Shown here one piece after another: positions 52,418-61,529 of a stretch of DNA of 64,000 nucleotides. Source of the DNA: Sphingopyxis yananensis (GTDB lineage Bacteria; Pseudomonadota; Alphaproteobacteria; Sphingomonadales; Sphingomonadaceae); contig NZ_JAJEWI010000005.1 in the NCBI RefSeq assembly GCF_020687785.1, forward strand, positions 310,001 to 374,000. Reading direction: 5' to 3'. The notes beneath the pieces were generated by a model, which made no database searches, was not told the origin of the DNA, and was given only the letters and a program-made list of their open reading frames with translations. A program made the position numbers and the translations under genes. The first letter of the stretch is position 1, and each line of letters starts with the position of its first letter.

Positions 52418-52828
52418 GATATGCCTGTATCGGGGCAAAGGGATCCGTGCAACGAATCTGCGCGGATAGAATCGGAAAAATGATCGAAAGGTGGTGGGCG
52501 GCCCAGATACACTAAACCCCCGTCCCAGGGGCGATGGAACGGGGGTTCAAGGACTGCGTTCGTCACGCTCTTGAAAAGAAGACATCCGCTTCACCGGATT
52601 GGGCAACAGGGGGAAACCCGTGTCCGGCGGCGTGTTGATGCCTTCTGATGATGGAAGTAGCAGAAGAAATATTACGCCAAGCTGAACATGATGCTGTCTG
52701 GTTGCTGTTCGTCGACGCTCGTGGGCCGTTGGGCGACAAGAATAGGTTTTTGGGGCCAAAAAAAGGGCCTGCACCCATAAGGATATGCAGGCCCATATTG
52801 GGTGAACGGATGGGGGGGAGCCGCCTGA
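52418..52828. other. Non-coding gap between xth and lolA
   Basis: A 411-bp gap with no convincing gene. It contains a GC hairpin AACCCCCGT / ACGGGGGTT at 52515-52547 and the lolA terminator at 52765-52794. The small open frames here lack family resemblance and ribosome-binding sites. A small RNA on the minus strand cannot be excluded. Confidence 0.5.
52758..52794 (-). terminator. Terminator of lolA
   Basis: Stem GGGCCTGCA / TGCAGGCCC; on the minus strand it is followed by seven T. It starts 35 bp after the lolA stop. Confidence 0.88.
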
Positions 52829-53500
52829 TTAGCGGCCCCGTGCGCGCGGGCGAGGGTCCGTCCAGCGGAAGGCGGAATCGGCCACCGGCACATTAAATTG
52901 CGCGTTTGTTAGGTCGATTCGCGTGCGGTTATTCTGGCTGTCCAGCGCGACCCAGCCGCGCAGGCGCAGGCCAGCAGGGGCGGCCGCGTCGCGGGTGAAG
53001 ACCATGGTTATGGTGCCATATTCGGGGCGCTTGGGGTCCTTGACCTCGACACTGACGACGTCGCGGCTGCCGGTGTCGACCACGCGGGCATAGCGGGCCA
53101 GATCGCGTTCTGGGTCGAGCAGCGCGGCGAGCGGCGAATTTTTCACGGGCCAGCGTTGCACTTGCTTGACGTCATAATCGATCATGGTCAGCGAATTGCC
53201 ATCGCCGACGATCAAGAGCGATACGCCCTTTTGATATTGAAAGCGGATTTTACCGGGGCGTTTCAGTGTCAATTGGCCGGTCAGGCGTTGGCCGTTGCGG
53301 TCGGTTTGGGTGAAATCGGCCGTCATGCTGTTGGTCAGTTTCAAATGTTGTTGCACCGAGGCCAGCGTGTTGGCGGCGGCGTCATTTGCTTGGGCCATGG
53401 CGGCGGTCGGCAGAGCCGTTGTTAAGGCGGCTGCGCCAAGGGGAAGGAGCGCCAACGCCGCTGCACGGGTTAGGAATTTGGCGGAGAAACTTTCTGTCAT
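52829..53500 (-). CDS. lolA: Outer-membrane lipoprotein carrier LolA
   Basis: Periplasmic chaperone that carries lipoproteins from LolCDE to the outer membrane. The 223-residue protein has a signal peptide (FLTRAAALALLPLGAAALTT), then the LolA core: MTADFTQTDRNGQRLTGQLT, LKRPGKIRFQYQKG, and LRGWVALDSQNNRTRIDLTN. Start 53500 keeps the signal peptide intact. It follows ftsK on the same strand with a gap of about 190 bp, a common sphingomonad order. It would be needed to place the SodC and GlcG-type lipoproteins of this window if they are destined for the outer membrane. Confidence 0.9.
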   Translation of the reverse strand: MTESFSAKFLTRAAALALLPLGAAALTTALPTAAMAQANDAAANTLASVQQHLKLTNSMTADFTQTDRNGQRLTGQLTLKRPGKIRFQYQKGVSLLIVGDGNSLTMIDYDVKQVQRWPVKNSPLAALLDPERDLARYARVVDTGSRDVVSVEVKDPKRPEYGTITMVFTRDAAAPAGLRLRGWVALDSQNNRTRIDLTNAQFNVPVADSAFRWTDPRPRARGR

Positions 53501-53686
53501 GGACCTTGGATCCTTTATCGTTCGGGCCAGTCGCCGCTGGGGCCAGCGGTGCCATATCGGTGTTGGGGCCAATGCATGCCCGCTGGGCCTTGAACCCGCG
53601 CTGAACCCCGATGTTAGGAAAGGTTCAACTGATGGCGGGCCAGTGGGTTGCAGCGCGGGCCTGATTGGGCAGGGCGTTTGGGCGGA

Positions 53687-56047
53687 TCAGGGGATTTGAC
53701 CATATTTGTCGACCAGCACATCGCGGCGGCCCACATGGTTGGGCGGGCTGATCAGGCCGTCCTCTTCCATTTTTTCGATCAATCGGGCGGCGCTGTTATA
53801 GCCGATGCGTAATTGGCGCTGAATCCAACTGGTTGAGGCTTTCTGGCTTTCGGCGACCAATTGGCATGCTTTGGCATACATGCGGTCTTCGGCGCTATCG
53901 CCGCCCGTCGGTGCGCCTTCGAGGGCGAAGCCGCCGTCTTCGGGTTCTTCGGTGACGCTTTCGATATAGTCGGGGCGGCCCTGTGCGCGCCAATGGTCGG
54001 CCACGCCGCGCACTTCGTCATCGGACATGAAGGGCCCGTGGATACGGGTGAGCTGCTTGCCGCCCGGCACATAGAGCATGTCGCCCTTGCCCAGCAATTG
54101 TTCGGCCCCCGCTTCGCCCAAAATGGTGCGGCTGTCGATTTTGGAGGTCACATGGAAGCTGATGCGGGTCGGCAAATTGGCCTTGATGACGCCGGTGATG
54201 ACGTCGACCGATGGGCGCTGGGTGGCCAAAATCAGGTGGATGCCCGCTGCGCGCGCCTTTTGCGCGAGGCGCTGGATGAGAAATTCCACCTCTTTGCCCG
54301 CCGTCATCATAAGGTCGGCCAATTCGTCGACAATGACGACAATTTGCGGCAGGGGTTGATAGTCCAGCGTTTCTTCTTCGTAGACGGGTTGGCCCGTGTC
54401 AGGGTCATAGCCGGTTTGGACGCGGCGGCCCAAGGATTTTCCCTTGGCCAGCGCAGCGCGGACCTTGTCATTATAGCCCGCCAAATTGCGGACCGACAAA
54501 GACGACATCATGCGGTAGCGATCCTCCATCTGTTCGACCGCCCATTTCAGGGCGCGGACGGCCTTTTTGGGTTCGGTGACCACCGGAGCCAGGAGATGGG
54601 GGATGTCATCATAGACGCTAAGTTCCAGCATTTTCGGGTCGATCATGATCATTTTGACCTGATCTGGCCCCATGCGGAACAAGAGCGAGAGAATCATGGC
54701 GTTGAGGCCGACGGACTTACCAGAGCCGGTCGTACCCGCGATGAGCAAATGCGGCATGGGCGCAAGGTCGGCGATGACGGGATCGCCAAAGATATTTTTG
54801 CCCAAAATAATCGGCAAGGTGCCGGTTTGTTCTTGGAATATGGCGCTGGCGATCATTTCGTGGAAGACCACGGATTCGCGGTTGGCGTTCGGCAGTTCGA
54901 TGCCGATGACGGTGCGGCCCGGAATGGGCGCGATGCGGGCCGACAGCGCCGACATGTTGCGGGCGATATCATCGGCCAAATTGGAAACGCGGCTGGCCTT
55001 GGTGCCGGGGGCGGGTTCCAATTCATACATGGTGACGACGGGGCCGGGCCGAACGGCGGTGATGACGCCCTTGACCTGAAAATCTTCGAGGACCGATTCC
55101 AGCAAGCGGGCGTTGCGTTCCAGCGCGGCTTTGTCGATTTGATTGCCGCTGCCCGCAGGGGCGGGGGTGAGCAAGTCGAGGCCCGGAAGCTGGTAGTTGG
55201 TGAATAGCTCGCTTTGCGGTTTCGGGGCGCTGGCCACAGGGACGGGGGCGCTGCGTTCGGCGGGGACGGCGATTTCGGGCGGCGCGCGGTCGACGGGTTC
55301 GGCGCGGGGGCGCGGTTTGACGATGCGGTCGGAAAGCCGCGGGGCTTCGTCGTCATTATGATCGACGAAGGCCATGCTTTTGGGGCTGCGCTCTGTCCCG
55401 CTGTCGTCGTCTGCGTCATGACCGTCCAAGCCGAATTGGGGCAGCGCCATGCGCAGCCCAGACGCCCAGCCTTTTTCAAGATGAAGCGCGCGGTAGCCCA
55501 GATAAAGGCCCATGCCGATGAGCAGGAAAATGGCGGCAAAGCGCAAGATAGCGGATGTCGGATCGCTGATGAGTTGGAACAATGGCATGATCGCATTGCC
55601 CAGCACCAAGGCCAAAATGCCGCCCGACCCCGCCGCAAAGCTGGAGGCGCTGTCGGCCGTCCACAGATGCAGACCCATGCCCATGCACAAAATGGCGATG
55701 AACATGATGACCCATTGGCGTTTCCAGCCGGTCTGGGCCTTTTGGGACCATAGGCGCCATGCCATCAGGCCCAGCATTGGTAGGAGCATGATGCTGCCAA
55801 GGCCGCCGATGAACAGCAAGAAGGAGGCGGCCCAAGCGCCGCTGCTGCCCATCCAATTATTGGGATGGCCATTGGCGGCGGTGTTAAGCGCGGCGTCCGT
55901 GCTGTCATAGGTGAGCAGGGATAGGGTCAGGAACAAAGTGAACAAAGCCAGCGCCGCAGCGGCGCCAATCACCAAGCTGCGCGTGATGCTTTGACGAAAA
56001 ACGATGCGCCAATCGGCCTTTTGGGCGACGGGCTTGCGGCTGGCCAT
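53687..56047 (-). CDS. ftsK: DNA translocase FtsK
   Basis: Septal DNA pump that clears and aligns chromosome termini for XerCD. The 786-residue protein has four N-terminal membrane helices (about residues 25-190), a short linker, and the motor: Walker A GTTGSGKSVGLNAM, Walker B IVVIVDELADLMM and ILATQRPSVDVITG. The C-terminal gamma domain (QRQLRIGYNSAARLIEKMEE) is the KOPS-reading winged helix. Linker and length are as in other alphaproteobacteria. It is divergent from the ubiH-type gene. Confidence 0.96.
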   Translation of the reverse strand: MASRKPVAQKADWRIVFRQSITRSLVIGAAAALALFTLFLTLSLLTYDSTDAALNTAANGHPNNWMGSSGAWAASFLLFIGGLGSIMLLPMLGLMAWRLWSQKAQTGWKRQWVIMFIAILCMGMGLHLWTADSASSFAAGSGGILALVLGNAIMPLFQLISDPTSAILRFAAIFLLIGMGLYLGYRALHLEKGWASGLRMALPQFGLDGHDADDDSGTERSPKSMAFVDHNDDEAPRLSDRIVKPRPRAEPVDRAPPEIAVPAERSAPVPVASAPKPQSELFTNYQLPGLDLLTPAPAGSGNQIDKAALERNARLLESVLEDFQVKGVITAVRPGPVVTMYELEPAPGTKASRVSNLADDIARNMSALSARIAPIPGRTVIGIELPNANRESVVFHEMIASAIFQEQTGTLPIILGKNIFGDPVIADLAPMPHLLIAGTTGSGKSVGLNAMILSLLFRMGPDQVKMIMIDPKMLELSVYDDIPHLLAPVVTEPKKAVRALKWAVEQMEDRYRMMSSLSVRNLAGYNDKVRAALAKGKSLGRRVQTGYDPDTGQPVYEEETLDYQPLPQIVVIVDELADLMMTAGKEVEFLIQRLAQKARAAGIHLILATQRPSVDVITGVIKANLPTRISFHVTSKIDSRTILGEAGAEQLLGKGDMLYVPGGKQLTRIHGPFMSDDEVRGVADHWRAQGRPDYIESVTEEPEDGGFALEGAPTGGDSAEDRMYAKACQLVAESQKASTSWIQRQLRIGYNSAARLIEKMEEDGLISPPNHVGRRDVLVDKYGQIP

Positions 56048-56131
56048 GCTGATTTTGGTCCCTGTATATTGAATGGCCTAGGTATGCACCGAGGCCGGAC
56101 GGGGCGTCAAGCACAGCCGCGCCCGCAGAGC

Positions 56132-56184
56132 CGGTTATGCAAAAGAAGATCGCACCCGCAAAGGCGGTAATGCAAAAAGAAGAT
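56132..56184. repeat. Imperfect 33-bp tandem duplication in the ftsK-ubiH intergenic region
   Basis: CGGTTATGCAAAAGAAGAT at 56132 recurs as CGGTAATGCAAAAAGAAGAT at 56165, giving two near-identical units 33 bp apart. They lie in the short divergent promoter region. Confidence 0.75.
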
Positions 56185-56246
56185 GATATCGGGTGGCTTG
56201 CATCCCATGCTTTTCAATTGCGCGCGGGCAGAGTAGGGCATGAGCT

Positions 56247-57476
56247 ATGACTGAAGTGCTGCGCAGTGACGTTCTGATTTCCGGTGGTGGGCTGGTGGGC
56301 CAAGTGTTGGCTTTGGCTTTGGCTCGTCATGGATTGTCGTCCCAAATCGTTGATCCCGCCGACCCTGTGGCGACCATTGCGCCCGGCTTTGATGGCCGTG
56401 CATCGGCCATTGCCAGTGCGGTGTGGCGCATGTTTGGCGTGCTGGGCATTGCAGAGCGGCTAGAGCCGCACGGCTGCGCCATTCACGCCATTAAGGTGAG
56501 CGATGGCGGCAAGCCCGGGCAAATTGATTTTGTCACGGCGCCGGAATCGGATGCGCTGGGCACAATGGTGGAAAACCGCCAATTGCGCCTTGCTTTGGCG
56601 GATGCGGTGAAAGCCGAGCCGCTCATCAGCCTGAATATGCCCGTCAAAGTGACGGCGCAGAAGAAAGACCAGCATGGCGTGACCTTGGTGCTCGCCGATG
56701 GCCGCGAATTGCGCGCGCCGTTATTGGTGGTGGCCGAAGGTCGGCGGTCGCCCACACGGGATGCCGAGGGTTTTACCATGGCCCATTGGTCTTATCATCA
56801 TCATGCGATGATTGGCGCGGTGGTCCATGATGTGCCGCACCGCGAAGTGGCGCATGAGATTTTTTATGCCGCTGGGCCCTTTGCTTTATTGCCGTTGGTC
56901 GATGATGAACAAGGGCGGCATCGTTCCGCCTTTGTGTGGACGGTGTCGGAGAAAGACGGCGCAGGCTTTGCCAAATTGGGCGATCGTGGTTTCACGGCGG
57001 AATTGGAAAAGCGGGCGGGCGGTATATTGGGCCATATGGAATTGGCCGCGCCGCGTATGACCTATCCGCTGGGTTTCCACCATTGCGCGCGCATTGTTGG
57101 TGAACGTGTCGTGTTGGTCGGCGATTCGGCGCATGGCATTCACCCCATTGCGGGCCAAGGCTTGAACTTGGGTTTGCGGGATGCGGCGGCGCTGGCAGAA
57201 GTGTTGGTAGACGGCGCGCGTTTGGGCTTGGATTTGGGCGATGCGGCGATGCTGGAACGTTATCAACGGTGGCGCGGGTTGGACAATATGATGGTGAGCC
57301 TAGCCACCGATGGTCTGACACGCTTGTTCGGCGTTCCTGGAGAGATGGCGTCGCGAGTGCGCCGTTTTGGGATGGGCGCGGTGCAGCGGGTGCCGATGTT
57401 GAAGCAATTTTTCATGCAGGAAGCGCGCGGGGAATCGGGCGCTTTGCCGAAATTGCTGGCGGGTCAGGAGATATAG
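56247..57476 (+). CDS. UbiH/UbiF/COQ6-family FAD-dependent hydroxylase
   Basis: Flavin monooxygenase of ubiquinone synthesis, 409 residues. The FAD motif ISGGGLVGQVLALALARHG opens the protein, the middle motif is VVAEGRRSPTRD, and the second FAD motif VVLVGDSAHGIHPIAGQGLN lies near residue 290, followed by LRDAAALAEVL. Which ring position it hydroxylates (UbiH, UbiF, UbiI or the broad UbiL/UbiM types of alphaproteobacteria) cannot be told from sequence reading. Monocistronic. Confidence 0.92.
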   Translation: MTEVLRSDVLISGGGLVGQVLALALARHGLSSQIVDPADPVATIAPGFDGRASAIASAVWRMFGVLGIAERLEPHGCAIHAIKVSDGGKPGQIDFVTAPESDALGTMVENRQLRLALADAVKAEPLISLNMPVKVTAQKKDQHGVTLVLADGRELRAPLLVVAEGRRSPTRDAEGFTMAHWSYHHHAMIGAVVHDVPHREVAHEIFYAAGPFALLPLVDDEQGRHRSAFVWTVSEKDGAGFAKLGDRGFTAELEKRAGGILGHMELAAPRMTYPLGFHHCARIVGERVVLVGDSAHGIHPIAGQGLNLGLRDAAALAEVLVDGARLGLDLGDAAMLERYQRWRGLDNMMVSLATDGLTRLFGVPGEMASRVRRFGMGAVQRVPMLKQFFMQEARGESGALPKLLAGQEI

Positions 57477-57494
57477 GGCGGCTGCCCTGAGCCG

Positions 57495-57926
57495 TTACGC
57501 TTTGGCTGGTTGGGCAGGGATGCCCGATGGATATTGCGGGGCGCTGTCCGTGATGCATACCCATGGGGCCTTGGACGCGACAAAGATGTGCGCCGCATAG
57601 CCGCGAAAGCCGGGGTCGTCGTCGAGCAGCCCCGCTGGAACATAGTAAATATCGCCCGATGAATCGGCGTTGGGAACGGGGCTGCCGCAGGTGTTGCAGA
57701 AGCTGGACGACCATATTGGCTGGTCTGGCGGGTGGTAGGTGCGAATCTGTTCTTCGCCGCTGAGCCAGTGGAAGCTGGATTTTTTGGTGTGGAAGACGGC
57801 GTTGCCATCGGTGCCCGACAATTTTCGGCATTTCGAGCAATGGCATTGGCCGACGGGTCCAAATTTCCCGTCGATGCGGAAGCGGATTTGCCCGCATAGG
57901 CAGGAGCCATGGATTTTTGGTTGCAC
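57495..57926 (-). CDS. GFA family (CENP-V fold) zinc protein
   Basis: A 143-residue protein with the glutathione-dependent formaldehyde-activating fold. Zinc cysteines are CLCG (about residues 9-12), CHCSKCR (28-34) and FCNTCGSP (77-82). Family members may bind small aldehydes or glutathione adducts, but most are functionally uncharacterised. The 3' end faces the ubiH-type gene 18 bp away. Confidence 0.9.
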   Translation of the reverse strand: MQPKIHGSCLCGQIRFRIDGKFGPVGQCHCSKCRKLSGTDGNAVFHTKKSSFHWLSGEEQIRTYHPPDQPIWSSSFCNTCGSPVPNADSSGDIYYVPAGLLDDDPGFRGYAAHIFVASKAPWVCITDSAPQYPSGIPAQPAKA

Positions 57927-58029
57927 AGGCCTTCCCCCAACCTCACTTATCCCACGAGTGTAGCGGGGATTAGCCGTGGCGCAATAACGGCGCTTGGTGC
58001 GTCATTTATGACGCGCGGGCTGCGGGCTC

Positions 58030-58680
58030 TTATTGCAGCGTGGGGTTATTGTCTGGATTGTCGATGCGGCTGAAAAATTGCATCAACTGGACCAGCAATT
58101 CGCAGCGATCGCTGATCGTCTGGCTTTCGAGCATGGCTTGTTTGGACGCAGCGTCGAAGGGCGCGACTTGGGCGATGCCATTGACCAGCATTTCATCGTC
58201 CAGACGGGTGACGGCGTCCCAATCGACCATATAGCCTTGGCGTTCGGCAAAGCGGCGGGCTTCGCGTTCCAAGCTGGCGCGTTCGATGCTGGCCAATATG
58301 TCATCGGGGCGGTCGGTGGGGTCGAGTTGGGCCTCGACTTGTCGGAATAGCGTGGAGGTTTCCAATTCGCGCAGCACGCGAAAGCGCGACACACCTTCAA
58401 GCACAATGTTGAAACGGCCATCCTCGAGCGCCTCAACATCCGTGATGCGGCCAAGGCAGCCGATGTCATAAAGCGGGGGATGTTCGGCAGATGCGCCCGC
58501 AGCGTTGGGGCGGGGTTGAATCATGCCGATCTGGCGATCCCTGATCAGCACGTCTTGGACCATCGCACGATAGCGTGGTTCAAAAATATGCAGGGGCAAT
58601 TGCAGGCCGGGGAACAGCACAGCGCCGCTGAGCGGGAAAACCGCAATGCGTTGAATGGGGGAAGGCGCTGTATCTGTCAT
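58030..58680 (-). CDS. Lon protease N-terminal-domain (substrate-binding) protein
   Basis: A 216-residue stand-alone Lon N-domain: RIAVFPLSGAVLFPGLQLPL, HIFEPRYRAMVQDVL, and the beta-rich VLEGVSRFRVLREL. It lacks the ATPase and protease parts of Lon. It starts 17 bp after the YbbN-type thioredoxin gene, so the two are an operon, an arrangement often seen in alphaproteobacteria. A role in protein quality control is inferred from that pairing. Confidence 0.9.
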   Translation of the reverse strand: MTDTAPSPIQRIAVFPLSGAVLFPGLQLPLHIFEPRYRAMVQDVLIRDRQIGMIQPRPNAAGASAEHPPLYDIGCLGRITDVEALEDGRFNIVLEGVSRFRVLRELETSTLFRQVEAQLDPTDRPDDILASIERASLEREARRFAERQGYMVDWDAVTRLDDEMLVNGIAQVAPFDAASKQAMLESQTISDRCELLVQLMQFFSRIDNPDNNPTLQ

Positions 58681-58697
58681 CCGACCTGCCTATGGAT

Positions 58698-59615
58698 TTA
58701 ACCGAATAAGATCAAGGACAGGCGGCGGCGCTGGGCGGATACCCATGCGTCCTCTAAGCCCACGGCTTCGAACAGGGCGAGCAATTTGGTGCGGGCGGCG
58801 CCGTCCTGCCATTCGCGGTCTTGCTGAATGATATGCAGCAGATTGTCGGCGGCGGCGTCGCGCTGGCCTGCGCCAATTTGGGCGGTGGCCAGATCGAAGC
58901 GGGCTTGATGGTCGGCGGGGTTGGCGGCGAGCGCGGATTCGAGACCGGCCAATTCGCTGCTTTCTGGGGCGCTGGAGGCCAGTTCGACCGCGCTACGGGC
59001 CTGAGCAATGGCTGGGGCGGTCAGGAGGTCCTGCGGGACGTCTGCGAGCGCCTGTGCGGCGGCTTCGGTTTCGCCTGCACCCACAAGGGCGCGGATCAGG
59101 CCGCTGTGGACGGCGGGATTGTCCGAGGCGAGGTCGGCTTCGAGGATTTGCCCGAAAATGCCAACGGCGCGGGGGAAGTCATTTTCCGCCAAGGCCGATT
59201 CGCCCATTTCGATGAGCGGTGCCACTTCGATCGCGCGGGCTGAAGCGGCGCTTTCGATGGGCAGTTGGGCCAAAATCTGGTCGAGCATTTGCTTGAGCTG
59301 GCTTTCGGTGCGCGCGTTGGTGAGGTTCGCTACCGGTTGGCCTTGGAAAATGGCATAGACGGTCGGGATGGATTGCACCTGAAATTGGCTGGCGATAAAG
59401 CCATTGGCGTCGACATCGACCTTGACCAGTACGACGCCCTTGTCGGCATAATCCGCAGCGACCTTGTCCAAGACAGGGCCAAGCTGTTTGCACGGGCCGC
59501 ACCATTCGGCCCAGAAGTCCAGAATGACAAGCTGGGACATCGATGGTTCGACGACATCACGGCGGAAGGCCTCAACGGCTTCTTTTTCAGCAGGGTTCAG
59601 GCCCAAGGTTGCCAC
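58698..59615 (-). CDS. Thioredoxin-TPR co-chaperone, YbbN/CnoX-like
   Basis: A 305-residue protein: thioredoxin domain with active site WCGPC (residues 38-42) in VILDFWAEWCGPCKQLG, then about 180 residues of TPR-like helices (SALAENDFPRAVGIFGQIL, AANPADHQARFDLATAQIGA). The E. coli relative YbbN has lost the CxxC and acts as a hypochlorous-acid-activated holdase; this copy keeps both cysteines and may be redox-active, as in Caulobacter-type homologues. Co-transcribed with the Lon-N-domain gene. Confidence 0.92.
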   Translation of the reverse strand: MATLGLNPAEKEAVEAFRRDVVEPSMSQLVILDFWAEWCGPCKQLGPVLDKVAADYADKGVVLVKVDVDANGFIASQFQVQSIPTVYAIFQGQPVANLTNARTESQLKQMLDQILAQLPIESAASARAIEVAPLIEMGESALAENDFPRAVGIFGQILEADLASDNPAVHSGLIRALVGAGETEAAAQALADVPQDLLTAPAIAQARSAVELASSAPESSELAGLESALAANPADHQARFDLATAQIGAGQRDAAADNLLHIIQQDREWQDGAARTKLLALFEAVGLEDAWVSAQRRRLSLILFG

Positions 59616-59818
59616 GGCGATATGCTCCTTTATTTTCCATCTCAGGCTTGGCGCGATTATGCGGGCCTTATCTTCATTTGCCTATGTGGGAATAAGTTGG
59701 AGAATGCCAAGCCTTGAAAAAATTGAAAAGAAAAATGCATTTTGTGCTTGCCGCTTATCTGTAGCACTGTTAGTGGGCCGCTCACCCGATGACGCCATAG
59801 CGTGTCATCTGCCAGGAA

Positions 59819-59893
59819 GCGGGCGTAGCTCAGGGGTAGAGCACAACCTTGCCAAGGTTGGGGTCGAGGGTTCGAATCCCTTCGCCCGCTCCA
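59819..59893 (+). tRNA. tRNA-Gly (GCC), copy 1
   Basis: 75-nt cloverleaf with encoded CCA: acceptor stem GCGGGCG / CGCCCGC, anticodon stem CAACC / GGTTG with loop TTGCCAA (anticodon GCC), and the T-loop GGTTCGAATCC. Discriminator base T. Confidence 0.97.
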
Positions 59894-59941
59894 GATTTTA
59901 GATTTGGTGAGAAATAAGTTACAGAATTGTAACGAAACTTC

Positions 59942-59969
59942 TTGCTGATCGCATCGGTTCTGTTATAGC
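59942..59969 (+). promoter_or_regulatory. Candidate promoter of the second tRNA-Gly
   Basis: TTGCTG (59942-59947) and TATAGC (59964-59969) with 16-bp spacing resemble -35 and -10 boxes, about 40 bp upstream of the tRNA. Confidence 0.4.
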
Positions 59970-60009
59970 GCCGATTACCCGATACGGCCAGATGGCCGCA
60001 TCCGCCAGA

Positions 60010-60084
60010 GCGGGCGTAGCTCAGGGGTAGAGCACAACCTTGCCAAGGTTGGGGTCGAGGGTTCGAATCCCTTCGCCCGCTCCA
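60010..60084 (+). tRNA. tRNA-Gly (GCC), copy 2
   Basis: Identical over all 75 nt to the copy at 59819, including the encoded CCA and the anticodon GCC. The first bases after both copies (GATTTT) also agree; the rest of the spacer differs, so only the tRNA itself is duplicated or kept identical. Confidence 0.97.
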
Positions 60085-60118
60085 GATTTTCCACATGATA
60101 TTTTTCGCAAATGCGGAC

Positions 60119-60152
60119 CAAAGCGCGAAGCCAATGGCCTCGGCGCTTTTTT
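60119..60152 (+). terminator. Terminator after tRNA-Gly copy 2
   Basis: Stem AAAGCGC / GCGCTTT with an imperfect inner helix AGCC/GGCC and a run of six T. Confidence 0.75.
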
Positions 60153-60286
60153 CATATCTACCGCCTGATTTTTGCGCAGATTGGGGTTGGCTGGGCGGAG
60201 AGCGTGACTCGCTTTCGTGCCGAATCGCTGGGCGAATCACGCTGCCGCTGTCAGGTGAAACGACGGCTGTCCGATAGGGCTGGGCC

Positions 60287-60589
60287 TTAGTCGGCCTTAT
60301 CTTGCCATGTGGCGGCAAGTGGGGCCTCGCGGAATGCGAAGCGGTCGATATGGGCCATGAACACCTCTTTGCTTTTGGTCAGATGTTCGTGCGTAGCGGT
60401 GCTGACATCGACTTGCAGATGGTCGTCAAAGGCGCGCATCGCAACGGCGGCGAAGGGGAAGGTCACGCTGGTGACGCCATCGGCCTGTGCAACTTCGCAT
60501 TTATGCCCCCAATGTTTGGCGAGCTGATCGATATATTTTTGCGCTGATGCGGTGGGGATGGTCGCGGTGCTGTGGACGCTATAGGTCAT
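60287..60589 (-). CDS. DUF2218 domain-containing protein
   Basis: A 100-residue soluble protein matching DUF2218: YIDQLAKHWGHKCEVAQADG, SVTFPFAAVAMRAFDDHLQV and HLTKSKEVFMAHIDRFAFRE. Homologues often sit near siderophore genes, but here the gene stands alone between tRNA-Gly and trmB. Function unknown. Confidence 0.87.
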   Translation of the reverse strand: MTYSVHSTATIPTASAQKYIDQLAKHWGHKCEVAQADGVTSVTFPFAAVAMRAFDDHLQVDVSTATHEHLTKSKEVFMAHIDRFAFREAPLAATWQDKAD

Positions 60590-60721
60590 GAGGGGGCTCC
60601 TTTGTCCAGATAAGACAATGAGATTGCACCATGAATGCGCGAGCGGCGCAAGGGCCCTTGGGGCGCAGTTCCGCCGCCCTATGGCGTGTGAAGCCCATGG
60701 GCGGCGGAAATGGAGAGAGAT

Positions 60722-61444
60722 TTACGCGTCGGCTTTACGGCGGAAGCGGAAGTACCAGACTTCGTGGCCCAAGCGGCGGGCCTTGGCTTCGTAGCGGGTT
60801 TCGGGCCAGCCAGCGGGGCGCTTTTGGAAGGTTTCGCAATCGTCCACCAGCCATTCAAACTGATGGCGGTGGCGGCGCATGACCATCAGGGCGTGGGCCA
60901 CATAAATGGGGTGATCGGTGCCAAAGCGAAATTCGCCGCCCGGTTTGATTTTTGAGGCGATCAGATCGACGGGGCCGTCGTTCATCATGCGGCGCTTGGC
61001 ATGACGGGCCTTGGGCCATGGGTCGGGGTGCAGCAGATAGGCGAAGCTAAGCTCGCCGTCGGGGATGCGTTGCAGCACCTCGAGGGCATCGCCGTGATGG
61101 ATGCGGATGTTGGGCAGCGGTGGGTTTTGCCCATGATCGCCCGAGGCGTGGACCAAGGCTTGGGCGACGCCGTTGATGAACGGTTCTGCGCCGATGAAGC
61201 CATGATTGGGCAGCATGTCGGCGCGGCCTGCCATATGCTCGCCGCCGCCAAAGCCGATTTCAAAATGAAGGGGGCGGTCTTCGCCGAACAAGGATAGGGC
61301 CGTGACCGGACCGTCTGCGGGCACGCTGATTTGCGGCAGCAGGGTTTCGATCAAATCTTGCTGGCCAGCGCGCAGGGCTTTGCCCTTGGCACGGCCATAA
61401 AGACGGTTGAGGGTGGTCGGGTCGCCGGATTTTAATGCGCTCAT
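60722..61444 (-). CDS. trmB: tRNA (guanine-N7)-methyltransferase
   Basis: Methylates G46 in the variable loop of tRNAs. The 240-residue protein has the SAM loop FEIGFGGGEHMAGRA, the catalytic region LLHPDPWPKARHAKRRMM and FRFGTDHPIYVAHAL, and TRYEAKARRLGHEVWYFRF at the C-terminus, which contacts tRNA. It follows metK on the same strand, so the SAM synthetase and a SAM user are neighbours. Confidence 0.95.
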   Translation of the reverse strand: MSALKSGDPTTLNRLYGRAKGKALRAGQQDLIETLLPQISVPADGPVTALSLFGEDRPLHFEIGFGGGEHMAGRADMLPNHGFIGAEPFINGVAQALVHASGDHGQNPPLPNIRIHHGDALEVLQRIPDGELSFAYLLHPDPWPKARHAKRRMMNDGPVDLIASKIKPGGEFRFGTDHPIYVAHALMVMRRHRHQFEWLVDDCETFQKRPAGWPETRYEAKARRLGHEVWYFRFRRKADA

Positions 61445-61529
61445 GGCGATGCGCGTTAGCGTCAGCGGGCGGGGGCGGCAAGCGCCCCCATGCCCTTATT
61501 CGGTGAATGACGCCAAAATTGGCCGAATT

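Noticed and set aside
52648..52896. 82-codon plus-strand frame between xth and lolA.
   Set aside because: It runs into lolA antisense, carries the terminator hairpin inside, and has no ribosome-binding site or family resemblance.
53861..55207. 448-codon plus-strand frame opposite ftsK.
   Set aside because: Antisense shadow of ftsK with no recognisable motif.
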